From: Bacteroidota bacterium
GTDB lineage: Bacteria > Bacteroidota > Bacteroidia > Flavobacteriales_F > PHOS-HE28
Length of the DNA stretch: 18,145 bases
Direction: 5' to 3'
Assembly (NCBI GenBank): GCA_023418095.1
Contig: JAEZDL010000041.1
Coordinates: 1-18,145, forward strand
The translations under genes and the position numbers were made by a program. The notes beneath the pieces were generated by a model. The model did not search any database. It was not told the DNA's origin and saw only the letters and a program-made list of their open reading frames with translations. Shown piece by piece: positions 1 through 8,417 of this stretch (position 1 is the first letter of the stretch; the number at the start of each line of letters is the position of its first letter).

Positions 1-32
1 TCTCCCAGAATCCGTACATACCTGAGATCTAA
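1..32 (+). CDS. atpH: C-terminal end of probable ATP synthase F1 delta subunit (partial)
   Basis: Only the last ten or so codons are present. Reading in frame from base 3 gives SQNPYIPEI and then TAA at 30-32, six bases before the atpA start. Bacteroidota delta subunits commonly end in an Asn-Pro/Leu-Tyr-type tail, and atpH is the usual gene directly upstream of atpA in the F-ATPase operon. The call rests on this position and the short tail, not on a domain, so it is tentative. Confidence 0.5.
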   Translation, partial: SQNPYIPEI

Positions 33-38
33 GAATCC

Positions 39-1619
39 ATGGCAGAAGTAAAACCCGCCGAAGTAACGGCGATCCTGAAGCAGGAATTGGCCGGTTTCCG
101 TTCGGAGGCCGATCTGGAGGAAGTAGGCACCGTTCTACAGGTCGGCGATGGTATCGCGCGGATCTACGGCCTCAGCGGTGTGCAAAGTGGTGAGCTCATC
201 GAGTTCCCGAGCGGTCTGCGCGGGATCGTGCTCAACCTCGAAGAGGACAACGTGGGAGCGGTATTGCTCGGACCTACCGTCGGGGTGAAGGAAGGTGATA
301 CGGTAAAGCGCACCAACCGGATCGCGAGCATCAAGGTCGGTGAGGAGATGGTCGGCCGCGTGGTGAACACCCTCGGCGAACCGATCGATGGCCGCGGGCC
401 GATCGGAGGCGAGTTGTTCGAAATGCCGTTGGAGCGGAAAGCGCCCGGTGTCATCTATCGCGAGCCTGTAAAAGAGCCGCTGCAAACGGGGATCAAGGCT
501 GTTGATGCGATGATCCCGATCGGTCGCGGGCAGCGTGAATTGATCATCGGTGATCGCCAGACCGGAAAGAGCACCGTTGCGATCGATACGATCATCAACC
601 AGCGTGAATTCTATGAGGCCGGCAAGCCGGTTTTCTGCATCTACGTAGCCGTTGGCCAGAAGGGATCGACGGTGGCAGGTACAGTGAAGACCTTGGAGGA
701 GAACGGTGCGATGCCTTATACGATCGTGGTGGCGGCTAACGCCAGCGATCCCGCACCGATGCAGTTCTACGCACCGTTCACAGGTGCCGCGATCGGCGAA
801 TATTTCCGTGACACGGGCCGTCCTGCGTTGATCGTGTACGATGATCTCTCCAAGCAGGCGGTGGCATACCGCGAGGTTTCACTGCTTTTGCGCCGTCCGC
901 CCGGGCGTGAGGCTTATCCTGGTGATGTTTTCTACCTGCACAGCCGTTTGCTTGAGCGGGCTGCGAAGATCACTGCTGACCAGAGCGTGGCCGAGCAGAT
1001 GAACGATCTGCCAGCAAGTTTGAAAGGTCGCGTGCGTGGTGGCGGATCATTGACCGCATTGCCGATCATCGAGACACAGGCGGGTGACGTTTCCGCGTAC
1101 ATCCCAACGAACGTGATCTCCATCACCGATGGACAGATCTTCCTGGAAAGCAACCTGTTCCTTTCCGGTGTGCGCCCAGCGATCAACGTGGGCATCAGCG
1201 TAAGCCGCGTGGGCGGTAACGCGCAGATCAAATCCATGAAGAAGGTGGCTGGTACCTTGAAGCTCGATCAGGCCCAATACCGCGAACTGGAAGCATTCTC
1301 GAAATTCGGATCGGACCTCGATGCTGCCACGAAAGCGGTTCTTGACAAAGGTGCGCGGAACGTGGAGATCCTGAAGCAGGGGCAGAACAGCCCGATGCGG
1401 GTGGAGGAACAGATCGCGATCATCTATTGCGGTACCAGGGGATTGCTCACGAAGATCCCGGTGAAGAACGTGAAGCAGTTCGAAGCGGAATTCATCACCA
1501 TGTTGCGCAACAAGCACAAGGATGTGCTCGATGCACTGAAGCGCGGCGAATACAACGACCAGATCACCGGAACATTGGAGAATGTAGCTAACGATCTGAT
1601 CAAGAGCCTGCACAATTAA
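39..1619 (+). CDS. atpA: F1F0 ATP synthase subunit alpha
   Basis: This is the non-catalytic nucleotide-binding subunit of the F1 head; it alternates with beta to make or hydrolyse ATP on the cytoplasmic face of the membrane. The 526-residue product is full length for the family. An N-terminal beta-barrel (about residues 25-95) precedes the nucleotide-binding domain, whose P-loop GDRQTGKST is at residues 171-179. The segment VSRVGGNAQ near residue 390 carries the conserved Arg that reaches towards the neighbouring beta site. A helical C-terminal domain follows. The ATG at 39 gives the usual short N-terminal helix (MAEVKPAEVTAIL). It lies six bases after the probable atpH stop and 36 bases before atpG, so it is one cistron of the ATPase operon. 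No oddities seen. Confidence 0.98.
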   Translation: MAEVKPAEVTAILKQELAGFRSEADLEEVGTVLQVGDGIARIYGLSGVQSGELIEFPSGLRGIVLNLEEDNVGAVLLGPTVGVKEGDTVKRTNRIASIKVGEEMVGRVVNTLGEPIDGRGPIGGELFEMPLERKAPGVIYREPVKEPLQTGIKAVDAMIPIGRGQRELIIGDRQTGKSTVAIDTIINQREFYEAGKPVFCIYVAVGQKGSTVAGTVKTLEENGAMPYTIVVAANASDPAPMQFYAPFTGAAIGEYFRDTGRPALIVYDDLSKQAVAYREVSLLLRRPPGREAYPGDVFYLHSRLLERAAKITADQSVAEQMNDLPASLKGRVRGGGSLTALPIIETQAGDVSAYIPTNVISITDGQIFLESNLFLSGVRPAINVGISVSRVGGNAQIKSMKKVAGTLKLDQAQYRELEAFSKFGSDLDAATKAVLDKGARNVEILKQGQNSPMRVEEQIAIIYCGTRGLLTKIPVKNVKQFEAEFITMLRNKHKDVLDALKRGEYNDQITGTLENVANDLIKSLHN

Positions 1620-1655
1620 GTTCGATCGGAGTAGCGCGCAAGTTCAGCAGCACGA

Positions 1656-2540
1656 ATGGCAAGCCTCAAGGAAGTTCGCAACAGGATCGTTTCGGTGAAC
1701 AGCACCAAACAGATCACAGCCGCCATGAAGATGGTGAGCGCGGCGAAGCTGCGTCGTGCACAGGATGCGATCACCAGGATGCGTCCGTATGCGGAGAAGC
1801 TCCAGTCCATTTTGAGCAACGTGAGCGCCACGTTGGACAGCAGCGAAGGGAAGTACAGCGCCCAGCGTGAAGTGAAGCGCGTTCTCTTCGTTCCGATCGT
1901 GAGTAATCGCGGCCTCGCCGGCGCGTTCAATTCACAGGTTTTCCGCCTGATCAAAAAAGCGCTTCAAGAGGGAAGGGAGCAAGGGCATCAGGTACATATC
2001 CTGCCTGTCGGCAAGAAGGCCATGGACGCCTATCGCCGTACAGGGCTGCTGGATGATTCCCTGCCCACCGATCTAGCATCCTTGTTCGATGGGCTCAACT
2101 TCGAGAAGACGGCGCCGATCGCGGAATTGTTGATGGCGAAATTCGCTGACGGCACGTATGACAAGGTGGTTCTCTTCTACAATAAGTTCAAGAACGCAGC
2201 GGTTCAGATCGTCACCGAAGAACAGTTCCTTCCCATTCCACCAGCCATTGAAAGCAAGGAGGATCGGGCAGCTGGAAGGGCTGACTACATCATGGCCCCG
2301 GATCGGCGGACCATTGTGGAGGAGATCATCCCCAAGAGTCTGAAGATCCAGTTCTACAAGGCGCTGTTGGACAGTCATGCGGCCGAACACGGTGCGCGTA
2401 TGACAGCAATGCACAAGGCTACCGACAATGCCGATGCCCTGCTGAAGGAACTCCGGCTTTCCTACAACAAGGCACGGCAGGCGTCGATCACAGGAGAGAT
2501 CCTGGAGATCGTGGGAGGGGCCGAAGCCCTCAACGGTTGA
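1656..2540 (+). CDS. atpG: F1F0 ATP synthase subunit gamma
   Basis: This is the central rotor shaft of F1, coupling proton flow through F0 to catalysis in the alpha/beta head. The 294-residue product has both diagnostic ends. The N-terminal coiled-coil strand reads MASLKEVRNRIVSVNSTKQI and continues AAMKMVSAAKLRRAQ. The C-terminal strand contains ATDNADALLKELRLSYNKAR and then QASITGEILEIVGGAEAL. The ATG at 1656 starts exactly at the conserved N-terminus. It follows atpA by 36 bases and ends the operon in this window. Its TGA (2538-2540) directly abuts the TGA of the opposing HPF-like gene, and no terminator hairpin is visible between them. Confidence 0.97.
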   Translation: MASLKEVRNRIVSVNSTKQITAAMKMVSAAKLRRAQDAITRMRPYAEKLQSILSNVSATLDSSEGKYSAQREVKRVLFVPIVSNRGLAGAFNSQVFRLIKKALQEGREQGHQVHILPVGKKAMDAYRRTGLLDDSLPTDLASLFDGLNFEKTAPIAELLMAKFADGTYDKVVLFYNKFKNAAVQIVTEEQFLPIPPAIESKEDRAAGRADYIMAPDRRTIVEEIIPKSLKIQFYKALLDSHAAEHGARMTAMHKATDNADALLKELRLSYNKARQASITGEILEIVGGAEALNG

Positions 2541-2918
2541 TCAGGAAGGCATTCCACCGCCGGTGACATCCGTGCCCGGTAACACGCTTCGCGCGTTACG
2601 CATCTTTCGATCATGCAGGCGGCCCAGCTTGCTATCCAGTGATTCGCGCATGCGTTCCGTGGCCACGGTGAGTGCTTCCATCAGCGAATCCGCGTGATGG
2701 GTGATGGCGATCGGTGGTATTCCTTCCACACGGGTCTCGATCATGCACCGCATATCGTTCGCACCGGACTTATGGCTGTTCTCATCGCCAAGGTGTACCT
2801 CCACGCGGGAGATCCGATGCGAAAAATGTTTCAAGGTATTCGTAACCACTTCCTCGGCAGTGCGATGCAACTCCTCGCGGCCGGTGACATTATTATCCGT
2901 ATTGACCTGGATCAGCAT
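2541..2918 (-). CDS. HPF/RaiA family ribosome-associated protein
   Basis: This is a short (125-residue) relative of the hibernation-promoting factor/RaiA family, proteins that bind the 30S decoding region and stall or store ribosomes in slow growth. It begins MLIQVNTDNNVTGREEL and carries the segment ISRVEVHLGDENSHKSGAND, then a second half with IETRVEGIPPIAITHHADS; this fits the family's beta-alpha-beta-beta-beta-alpha fold. It lacks the long C-terminal dimerisation domain of long HPF. An in-frame upstream ATG (2958-2960) would add 14 residues, but homologues as I recall them start at MLIQVNTD, so the ATG at 2916-2918 is preferred. It converges on atpG with zero spacer. The exact paralogue (HPF, RaiA or other) cannot be decided here. 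Confidence 0.85.
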   Translation of the reverse strand: MLIQVNTDNNVTGREELHRTAEEVVTNTLKHFSHRISRVEVHLGDENSHKSGANDMRCMIETRVEGIPPIAITHHADSLMEALTVATERMRESLDSKLGRLHDRKMRNARSVLPGTDVTGGGMPS

Positions 2919-3210
2919 GTATCTGTGTTTTAGAGCTTGATGGGTTGAAGCAACATCCATGCGAAATTACGGGACCTCTAAAAGCGTGGATCATCTCGAA
3001 GAGATCGGTCGATCGGAAGAATGCTTCCGCGTTGATTAGTCGGTATGGGCACGAAAGGCCACACTGAAAGCTCCTTCACCCTACTTTAAATTTCACCGAT
3101 GGTCGCATATAATGAACTGGAATTCAATGGGAACAGGTGAAGGAATCGTTGCCAGGGGCCAAGCGGCCTGTTGCTTGAAGTGCGCTGATCATATCAATAA
3201 GATCCCGGTC
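2919..3210. other. Gene-free spacer between HPF-like gene and glycine-rich ORF
   Basis: This stretch lies between two divergent genes and should hold both promoters. I found no convincing Bacteroidota -33 TTG / -7 TAnnTTTG pair on either strand; the nearest partial matches are TACTTTAA near 3081 (+) and TAATTTCG near 2967 (-). It contains several GATC sites (around 2980-3015). The downstream ORF stays open back to an ATG at 3112, but the composition of those extra 33 codons does not resemble the rest of the protein. Confidence 0.4.
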
Positions 3211-3645
3211 ATGGACAAAAAGAAGAACGGATCACCTATGGATCCAGAACAGCGCAAATGGGATGATGCAGGACCTGGCCAGGCATCTGGCAGAACAGGC
3301 GGCCATGGCGGAGATTATAATGAGGGCCGCCAACAGACCGGGTCGGAACCAGGAAGTATACGCGAAGGCAAATTCGGCAAAACCGAGACCGGTCCGGCGC
3401 AGGAAGGCCTTTCGGAAAGTCTCGGTGGGCCTGGCGGCGGAACCAATGCTCCCTCCACACGGGAGGAGCGCCGCTTCGGCGGATCGCACACGGCCGGCAC
3501 TCCTTTGCGGCAACCTGATGGATCGGAATGGAAAGGCGGCACGCCTGAGCAGGGACCCACCAGCGGCGGCATGGGCGCAGCGGGTGGTGGACATGATACC
3601 GATGAGAATGATGTGTGGGACACAAAGGACCACACCGATAAATAG
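3211..3645 (+). CDS. Glycine-rich hydrophilic hypothetical protein
   Basis: I do not recognise a family. From the ATG at 3211 the product is 144 residues, starting MDKKKNGSPMDPEQRKWDD. It is rich in Gly, Pro, Glu, Asp, Thr and Gln, almost free of aliphatic residues and lacks cysteine, so it is probably intrinsically disordered and soluble. There is no signal peptide or membrane segment. It ends in an acidic, His/Asp/Lys-rich tail (DENDVWDTKDHTDK). The reading frame extends to 3112, but that extension contains Cys and hydrophobic residues unlike the rest; the ATG at 3238 is another possible start. It precedes the DUF1328 gene by 23 bases and shares its terminator, so the two are probably co-transcribed. 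An overlapping frame is also open, so existence as a protein is likely but not certain. Confidence 0.58.
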   Translation: MDKKKNGSPMDPEQRKWDDAGPGQASGRTGGHGGDYNEGRQQTGSEPGSIREGKFGKTETGPAQEGLSESLGGPGGGTNAPSTREERRFGGSHTAGTPLRQPDGSEWKGGTPEQGPTSGGMGAAGGGHDTDENDVWDTKDHTDK

Positions 3646-3668
3646 AGATCAACTAAAAACCATGTACA

Positions 3669-3836
3669 ATGCTTAAATGGACTGCGATCTTTCTTGTGAT
3701 AGCGATCATCGCTGCGATCTTTGGATTCACCGGCATCGCCGAAGGTGCTGCTGATATCGCGAAAGTGATCTTCTTCATTTTCCTGGGCCTGCTCGTGTTG
3801 GGCCTGATCTTCGGCGGCACGCTTTTCAAGCGCTGA
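3669..3836 (+). CDS. DUF1328 family small membrane protein (YtjA-like)
   Basis: A 55-residue integral membrane protein beginning MLKWTAIFLVIAIIAAIFGF. It has two hydrophobic helices (about residues 4-20 and 31-51) separated by the loop TGIAEGAADIAK, then a short basic end (FKR). The pattern MLxW...FxVIAIIAAxxGFxGIAxGAAxIAKxxFFxFL is diagnostic of DUF1328, a widespread family of very small inner-membrane proteins of unknown function. It lies 23 bases after the glycine-rich ORF and 15 bases before a strong hairpin terminator, making a two-gene unit. Confidence 0.9.
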   Translation: MLKWTAIFLVIAIIAAIFGFTGIAEGAADIAKVIFFIFLGLLVLGLIFGGTLFKR

Positions 3837-3851
3837 TCCCATAATGTCCAA

Positions 3852-3900
3852 CCAGCCGGCTGGTGGATCTTCACTGATCCGCTGGCTGGCTTTTTGCTTT
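3852..3900 (+). terminator. Rho-independent terminator after DUF1328 gene
   Basis: The outer arms CCAGCC (3852-3857) and GGCTGG (3884-3889) pair, and inside them GGATC pairs with GATCC around the loop TTCACT. A run CTTTTTGCTTTT follows directly. It lies 15 bases after the DUF1328 stop and ends the glycine-rich ORF/DUF1328 transcript before the kinase gene. Confidence 0.8.
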
Positions 3901-3968
3901 TGAGCAATCGGGCCGACCGGACCGGATCGATGGCGGTTCGGTACTTTGCGATCTCACCGTAGCCACGG

Positions 3969-6900
3969 ATGCCTCGCCCACTTCTCTATTTTCTCATTGC
4001 ACTTCTCTCTGGAGGCACCGGTATGCTCATTCACGAGCCGGACGAGAAAATTTCGTTGGAGCGTGAAGCGAATAGGCTTCAACAGAAGATCGAGCACGGC
4101 TTCATTGCCATGCAAGAGAAGACCGGCCAGTTACTATCGGAACTGGTGCAGGCCGGTCCGGATGATTGGATGCGGTCGCATGTTCATCCACTCGAGAAGG
4201 ACAGGCTTGCCAGGGGGGTCATTTTTCTGGGCTACCGCAATGACTCATTGATCGTATGGACCGGTTCGCCACCGTTACGGCCATCAAGCTTGATCGGAGA
4301 TGATGGACCGATCGTGCAGATCGCCGGATCGGTGCATTTGCATGCGATGGCCCGGCAGGGCGAATATGAATTGCATGCACTGCGGCCGGTGTGGATGATG
4401 CCGCCACTCGAGAATCGATACATCAGAAGCGGCTTTCATCCATCCTGGGAGGTCGCGGATGGCGCTGCAGTGATCTTGAGCGGGCAATATGGGCCTGCGG
4501 TTACCATTGGTGAGGGGCTAGCGTTCCGGCTTGCGTGGCGTGATGGCGCACTTGAAACAGGGAATTGGATCTGGCTGAGGGCGCTCCTGTTCACCATCGC
4601 CGGCACTTTCATCATTGCGGCGCTCTGGAGCCTTTCCTTGAAGCTTGCCCTATCTATTCCGGCCGGCGCGTTGATCTTCTTCATTGCGCTCCTATCGGGT
4701 CTTCGCTTGTGGTGGCTTTCGCTTCCACCGGTGGCGCCGTTCGATCGGCTTGCCTTGTTCGATCCGGCACTTTATGCCACATCCTTCCTCTTTCCATCGC
4801 TTGGTGATCTGCTGATCAATTCGATACTTCTCCTTGTCGCTGCCGCTTTTATAAGGGATCTGGTGCAACGTACCACGCTGTTCAAACCGCACCCGGTCGT
4901 TGCGATCGCGTCATGGTCTGCGATCCTGTTCTATGGTAAATGGGTCGCCGGATCGATGATCGGTGTGGTCCAGAACGGCAGTGTCGATCTGGACCTGTAT
5001 CACATCCAGGGCCTCAGTTTTTCCAGCGGGATCGCACTCCTCAGCATGGCCTTCCTGATCGCCTCGTGGTGTTTATTCGCCATTGGTTGCATCGGCGGTA
5101 TGCTCGCCGGGCAGAAACCTCATGCTACGGTCTGGATCGGCGTGGCCGTGGTGGCGGTGTTCATTCTCGCTGATCGTGCTTTTGCTGGAACGGACCTGCT
5201 CGTTCTGCTCTGGCAGATCCCGCTGTTGCTCCTGATGGCCATGGGCAAAGAGCCGAGGTGGCGGTTCGCTGCGATCGTGCTTGGGGTGGTGGTGATATCG
5301 GGAACGACCGCGATCATACTCACCAACTACACCGCACAGAAGGAAAGGCAGGAAAGACAAGTGCTTGCCGAGCGGCTTGCCACCCGGGAGGATCCCGTTG
5401 TGGAATTGCTGTTCCTGGAGATGGCTCCCCGGCTACGCAGCGATCGCATGGTGTACGAGATGCTTGCGACCGGCCGCTCGTGCAGCACCTCCGAACTCGA
5501 CCAGCTGGTGCGCCAGCGGTTCTTCGGCGGTTATTGGGAGCGGTACGACATACGCTTGTTCGCTTTTGGGACAAGAGGGACCGTGCTGTGCGCCACCGAT
5601 CCGGAACCTCCGAGAAGCTTTCGTGTGGAGCGGAGCGTCTTCACCGATCCGCGCGCGGCGGCGGACATGCCCGATCTGTTGATGGAGGAACTTCCCGGCC
5701 AGGGAACTTTCTATCATTCCCGCGTTTCCGTGATGCCGGTGGATACGCTGCCACCGGCGCAGCTGATCGTGGAATTGTACCCGCGCACCTTGTCACAAGG
5801 TCTTGGTTTTCCCGATCTGTTGATCGCAGGCGATGATCCTGTTCCCAGAAGGGCTGCGCGATATACCCATGCACGCTATGAACGCGGCCATCTTGCCGAG
5901 CAGGCCGGGCCGTATGCTTATCCGCTTATGTGGCCGAGGCGATTGGATGAAGAAGGGAAGTTGTGGTTCACCGAGAACGGGTACGAACATTTTGCCACCA
6001 GCACGCCACAAGGCACGATCCTGGTCCTTGGTTCCCGGCAACCTTCGCTATTGGATAAGGCCACCACCTTCAGCTATCTCTTCACCTTCTTCAGCCTGTT
6101 GATCGCCCTTGCTGTGGGGATAAGGGCATTGGTGAAGAACCGCGGCCTGCCGCCTATGGGCATCGGGGTGAAGGTGCGCATCGTGCTCGTGATCTTCTCC
6201 ATCACCAGCCTGGTCTTCTTCGGCTTCGGTACGCGCCGATTGCTCGATGCGCAATACGAACAACGCGCAGGCACCATGATCCTGGACAAGGCCCGATCGG
6301 TGCACATGGAATTGCAGCACAGGCTCGATGGCCAGCCCGAGCTCACCCGTGACGATGCTCCGTACCTCGATCACATCCTGGGCCAGGCGAGTAATGTCTT
6401 CTTCACCGATATCACGCTTTATGCGATGAACGGGCGCATGCTCGCCACTTCACGGCCCCAGATCTTCACCAGCGGTTTGCTCGGCCGACGCATGGATCCG
6501 GTCGCGTATACCGAGCTTGTCCTGAACGGCCGAAGTTCGTTCGTGCATGAAGGTTCGATCGGATCGGCACAGTTCCGTACCGCATACATGCCACTGCGGG
6601 ATCGCGATGGGAATGTGCTCGCATATCTATCGCTGCCGGCCTTCGCAGATCAGCGCCAGCAGGAGGAGGAACGATCAAGTGTACTCATCGCAGTGGTCAA
6701 CCTGTTCGTGTTGTTGTTCGCGCTCAGCGTGCTTGTGGCCGTGTTCATCAGCAATTGGACGCTTCGTCCGCTCGATCTGTTGAAGCGCGCACTTTCCGTT
6801 GTGGAATTGCGGGGCGGTAACCGGCCGATCAAGTATCGCGGCAATGACGAGGTCGGCCAGTTGGTGCTGGTCTACAATGAAAAAGTGAAGGAGTTGCAAC

Positions 6901-7595
6901 GAAGCGCTGAAAAACTTGCGACGAGCGAACGGGAAAGCGCGTGGCGCGAAATGGCCAGGCAGGTGGCACACGAGATCAAGAATCCGCTTACGCCGATGAA
7001 GCTCGGCATCCAGCAATTCCAGCGAAGTTGGGATCCGGCGGCAGCGGGAGCGAAGGAAAAACTGGATCGGTTCAGCAGATCCATGGTCGAACAGATCGAT
7101 GCCTTGAACGGTGTGGCGACCGCGTTCAGCCAGTTCGCACAGATGCCGGTGGCCGATCCGAAGGAGATCGAACTGAACGAGGTCGCACGATCATCGGTGG
7201 AGGTATTCCGATCGATGCCCGAGGTGAAGGTCGATCTGATCGAGGAAGGATCGTTCATCGTGCGCTCCGATCGAGAACATCTGGTGCGGACCTTCAACAA
7301 TCTTTTGAAGAACGCCGTCCAGAGCATACCGGCGGAAAGAACTGGCCACATACAAGTGATCCTGCGCCGGAACGCTGGTGAAGCGCTCGTGGAAGTGAAG
7401 GACAATGGAAGTGGGATCCCTGATGATGTCCGCGACAGGATCTTCACGCCGAGCTTCACCACGAAGAGCAGCGGAATGGGCCTGGGCCTCGCAATGGTGA
7501 AGCGGATGATCGAGGGTGCGGGAGGGAAGGTCTGGTTCGAAAGTGAGACCGATCGGGGTACCAGCTTTTTCTTCACGCTGCCGCTCGTGAAGTGA
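3969..7595 (+). CDS. NtrY-like transmembrane sensor histidine kinase
   Basis: A large (1208-residue) membrane histidine kinase. By hydropathy, helices lie near residues 4-20, then a cluster at about 200-452 (eight helices), then single segments near 700-718, 735-755 and 903-927. An extracytoplasmic region lies at about 455-695 and a second sensor region at about 757-900. The cytoplasmic part has a HAMP-type linker (LRPLDLLKRAL... NDEVGQLVLVYN, about 925-977), then the H-box QVAHEIKNPLTPMKL with phospho-acceptor His1001, the N-box NNLLKNA (1110-1116), the G1 box DNGSGIP (1145-1151) and the G2 box GMGLGLAMVKRM. The W-x-E-M-A-x-Q-V-A-H-E-I-K-N-P-L-T-P form of the H-box is typical of NtrY. No receiver domain and no adjacent response regulator is present, so its partner is encoded elsewhere. 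The signal sensed is unknown. It leads the long + strand block; the next gene starts 24 bases on. Confidence 0.93.
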   Translation: MPRPLLYFLIALLSGGTGMLIHEPDEKISLEREANRLQQKIEHGFIAMQEKTGQLLSELVQAGPDDWMRSHVHPLEKDRLARGVIFLGYRNDSLIVWTGSPPLRPSSLIGDDGPIVQIAGSVHLHAMARQGEYELHALRPVWMMPPLENRYIRSGFHPSWEVADGAAVILSGQYGPAVTIGEGLAFRLAWRDGALETGNWIWLRALLFTIAGTFIIAALWSLSLKLALSIPAGALIFFIALLSGLRLWWLSLPPVAPFDRLALFDPALYATSFLFPSLGDLLINSILLLVAAAFIRDLVQRTTLFKPHPVVAIASWSAILFYGKWVAGSMIGVVQNGSVDLDLYHIQGLSFSSGIALLSMAFLIASWCLFAIGCIGGMLAGQKPHATVWIGVAVVAVFILADRAFAGTDLLVLLWQIPLLLLMAMGKEPRWRFAAIVLGVVVISGTTAIILTNYTAQKERQERQVLAERLATREDPVVELLFLEMAPRLRSDRMVYEMLATGRSCSTSELDQLVRQRFFGGYWERYDIRLFAFGTRGTVLCATDPEPPRSFRVERSVFTDPRAAADMPDLLMEELPGQGTFYHSRVSVMPVDTLPPAQLIVELYPRTLSQGLGFPDLLIAGDDPVPRRAARYTHARYERGHLAEQAGPYAYPLMWPRRLDEEGKLWFTENGYEHFATSTPQGTILVLGSRQPSLLDKATTFSYLFTFFSLLIALAVGIRALVKNRGLPPMGIGVKVRIVLVIFSITSLVFFGFGTRRLLDAQYEQRAGTMILDKARSVHMELQHRLDGQPELTRDDAPYLDHILGQASNVFFTDITLYAMNGRMLATSRPQIFTSGLLGRRMDPVAYTELVLNGRSSFVHEGSIGSAQFRTAYMPLRDRDGNVLAYLSLPAFADQRQQEEERSSVLIAVVNLFVLLFALSVLVAVFISNWTLRPLDLLKRALSVVELRGGNRPIKYRGNDEVGQLVLVYNEKVKELQRSAEKLATSERESAWREMARQVAHEIKNPLTPMKLGIQQFQRSWDPAAAGAKEKLDRFSRSMVEQIDALNGVATAFSQFAQMPVADPKEIELNEVARSSVEVFRSMPEVKVDLIEEGSFIVRSDREHLVRTFNNLLKNAVQSIPAERTGHIQVILRRNAGEALVEVKDNGSGIPDDVRDRIFTPSFTTKSSGMGLGLAMVKRMIEGAGGKVWFESETDRGTSFFFTLPLVK

Positions 7596-7619
7596 GGATA
7601 CCTTTGGCGATCCATTTTG

Positions 7620-8408
7620 ATGAACATGGTATTCAACGACCTACTGATCGAAGATGAAGGCGGGATCCGCGTGATATCGATAAACCGGCCGCAACAGCTC
7701 AATGCGCTCAACCGCACTACCATCGATCAGCTCGATCGCGCGCTCGATCAAGCTTCTTCCGATCGTTCGGTGCGCGTGGTGATCATCACCGGAAGTGGCC
7801 AGAAGGCCTTCGTGGCAGGTGCGGATATCAAGGAGTTCGCGGATTTTTCGGTGGAGGAAGGCAGGGCATTGAGCGCCGATGGCCATCGCAAACTTTTCGA
7901 TCATGTTGAGAAGCTCGAGAAACCGGTGATCGCCGCGATCAACGGTTTTGCGCTTGGCGGGGGTTTGGAACTTGCGATGAGCTGTCATATTCGTGTTGCG
8001 AGCGATAATGCGAAAATGGGCCTGCCGGAAGTGGGCCTTGGCGTGATACCGGGTTATGGCGGAACACAACGGCTGGCCCGGTTGGTAGGAAAAGGCAAGG
8101 CGATGGAAATGATCCTTACGGCGGGAATGATCAAGGCCGAGGAAGCGCTGCAATGGGGTCTGGTGAACCAGGTCGTGCCGCAGGAACAACTTCTTTCAAC
8201 CTGCAAAGAGATCGCGAGCAAGATCATGAAGAACAGCCCGATGGCACTGGCAGCCGCGATCCGCGCGGTGAACGCCGGTTACGAACCGGGAGCGAACGGA
8301 TTGCAGCGCGAGATCGAGGAGTTCGGTAATTGCTTCGGCACTGTTGATTTCAAGGAAGGCACCGCTGCTTTTCTGGAGAAGCGATCGGCGAATTTCGCTG
8401 GCGCCTAG
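7620..8408 (+). CDS. Enoyl-CoA hydratase (crotonase family)
   Basis: Predicted to hydrate 2-enoyl-CoA to 3-hydroxyacyl-CoA in fatty-acid or related acyl-CoA breakdown, in the cytoplasm. The 262-residue product has usual crotonase length. AFVAGADIKEF (63-73) and FALGGGLEL (110-118) supply the oxyanion hole. Both catalytic glutamates of true hydratases are present: Glu117 in GGGLELAMS and Glu137 in LPEVGLGVIPGYGGTQRL. The C-terminal segment KAEEALQWGLVNQVVP is also typical. The ATG at 7620 was chosen; a TTG one codon upstream and an ATG two codons downstream are less likely. It sits 24 bases after the kinase and nine bases before the flippase. The chemistry is well supported, but substrate chain length and pathway cannot be read from sequence. 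Confidence 0.95.
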   Translation: MNMVFNDLLIEDEGGIRVISINRPQQLNALNRTTIDQLDRALDQASSDRSVRVVIITGSGQKAFVAGADIKEFADFSVEEGRALSADGHRKLFDHVEKLEKPVIAAINGFALGGGLELAMSCHIRVASDNAKMGLPEVGLGVIPGYGGTQRLARLVGKGKAMEMILTAGMIKAEEALQWGLVNQVVPQEQLLSTCKEIASKIMKNSPMALAAAIRAVNAGYEPGANGLQREIEEFGNCFGTVDFKEGTAAFLEKRSANFAGA

Positions 8409-8417
8409 CCCAGCTAC

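Noticed and set aside
1047..1613. A 188-codon frame on the - strand opposite atpA
   Set aside because: Shadow of atpA; the composition is what the reverse complement of a GC-rich gene gives, and no motif is visible.
3263..3676. A 137-codon frame overlapping the glycine-rich ORF with high GC at third positions
   Set aside because: The GC pattern follows from shifting Gly GGN codons by one base. The product has a scrambled Arg/Pro-rich composition and runs into the DUF1328 start.
3925..3968. Possible promoter element TACTTTG upstream of the kinase
   Set aside because: It is one base short of the TAnnTTTG consensus and I see no TTG at the expected -33 distance.
6872..7723. A 283-codon frame on the - strand opposite the kinase domain
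   Set aside because: It is antisense to the H-box, N-box and G-box coding region, is Ser/Arg-rich and has no domain signal.
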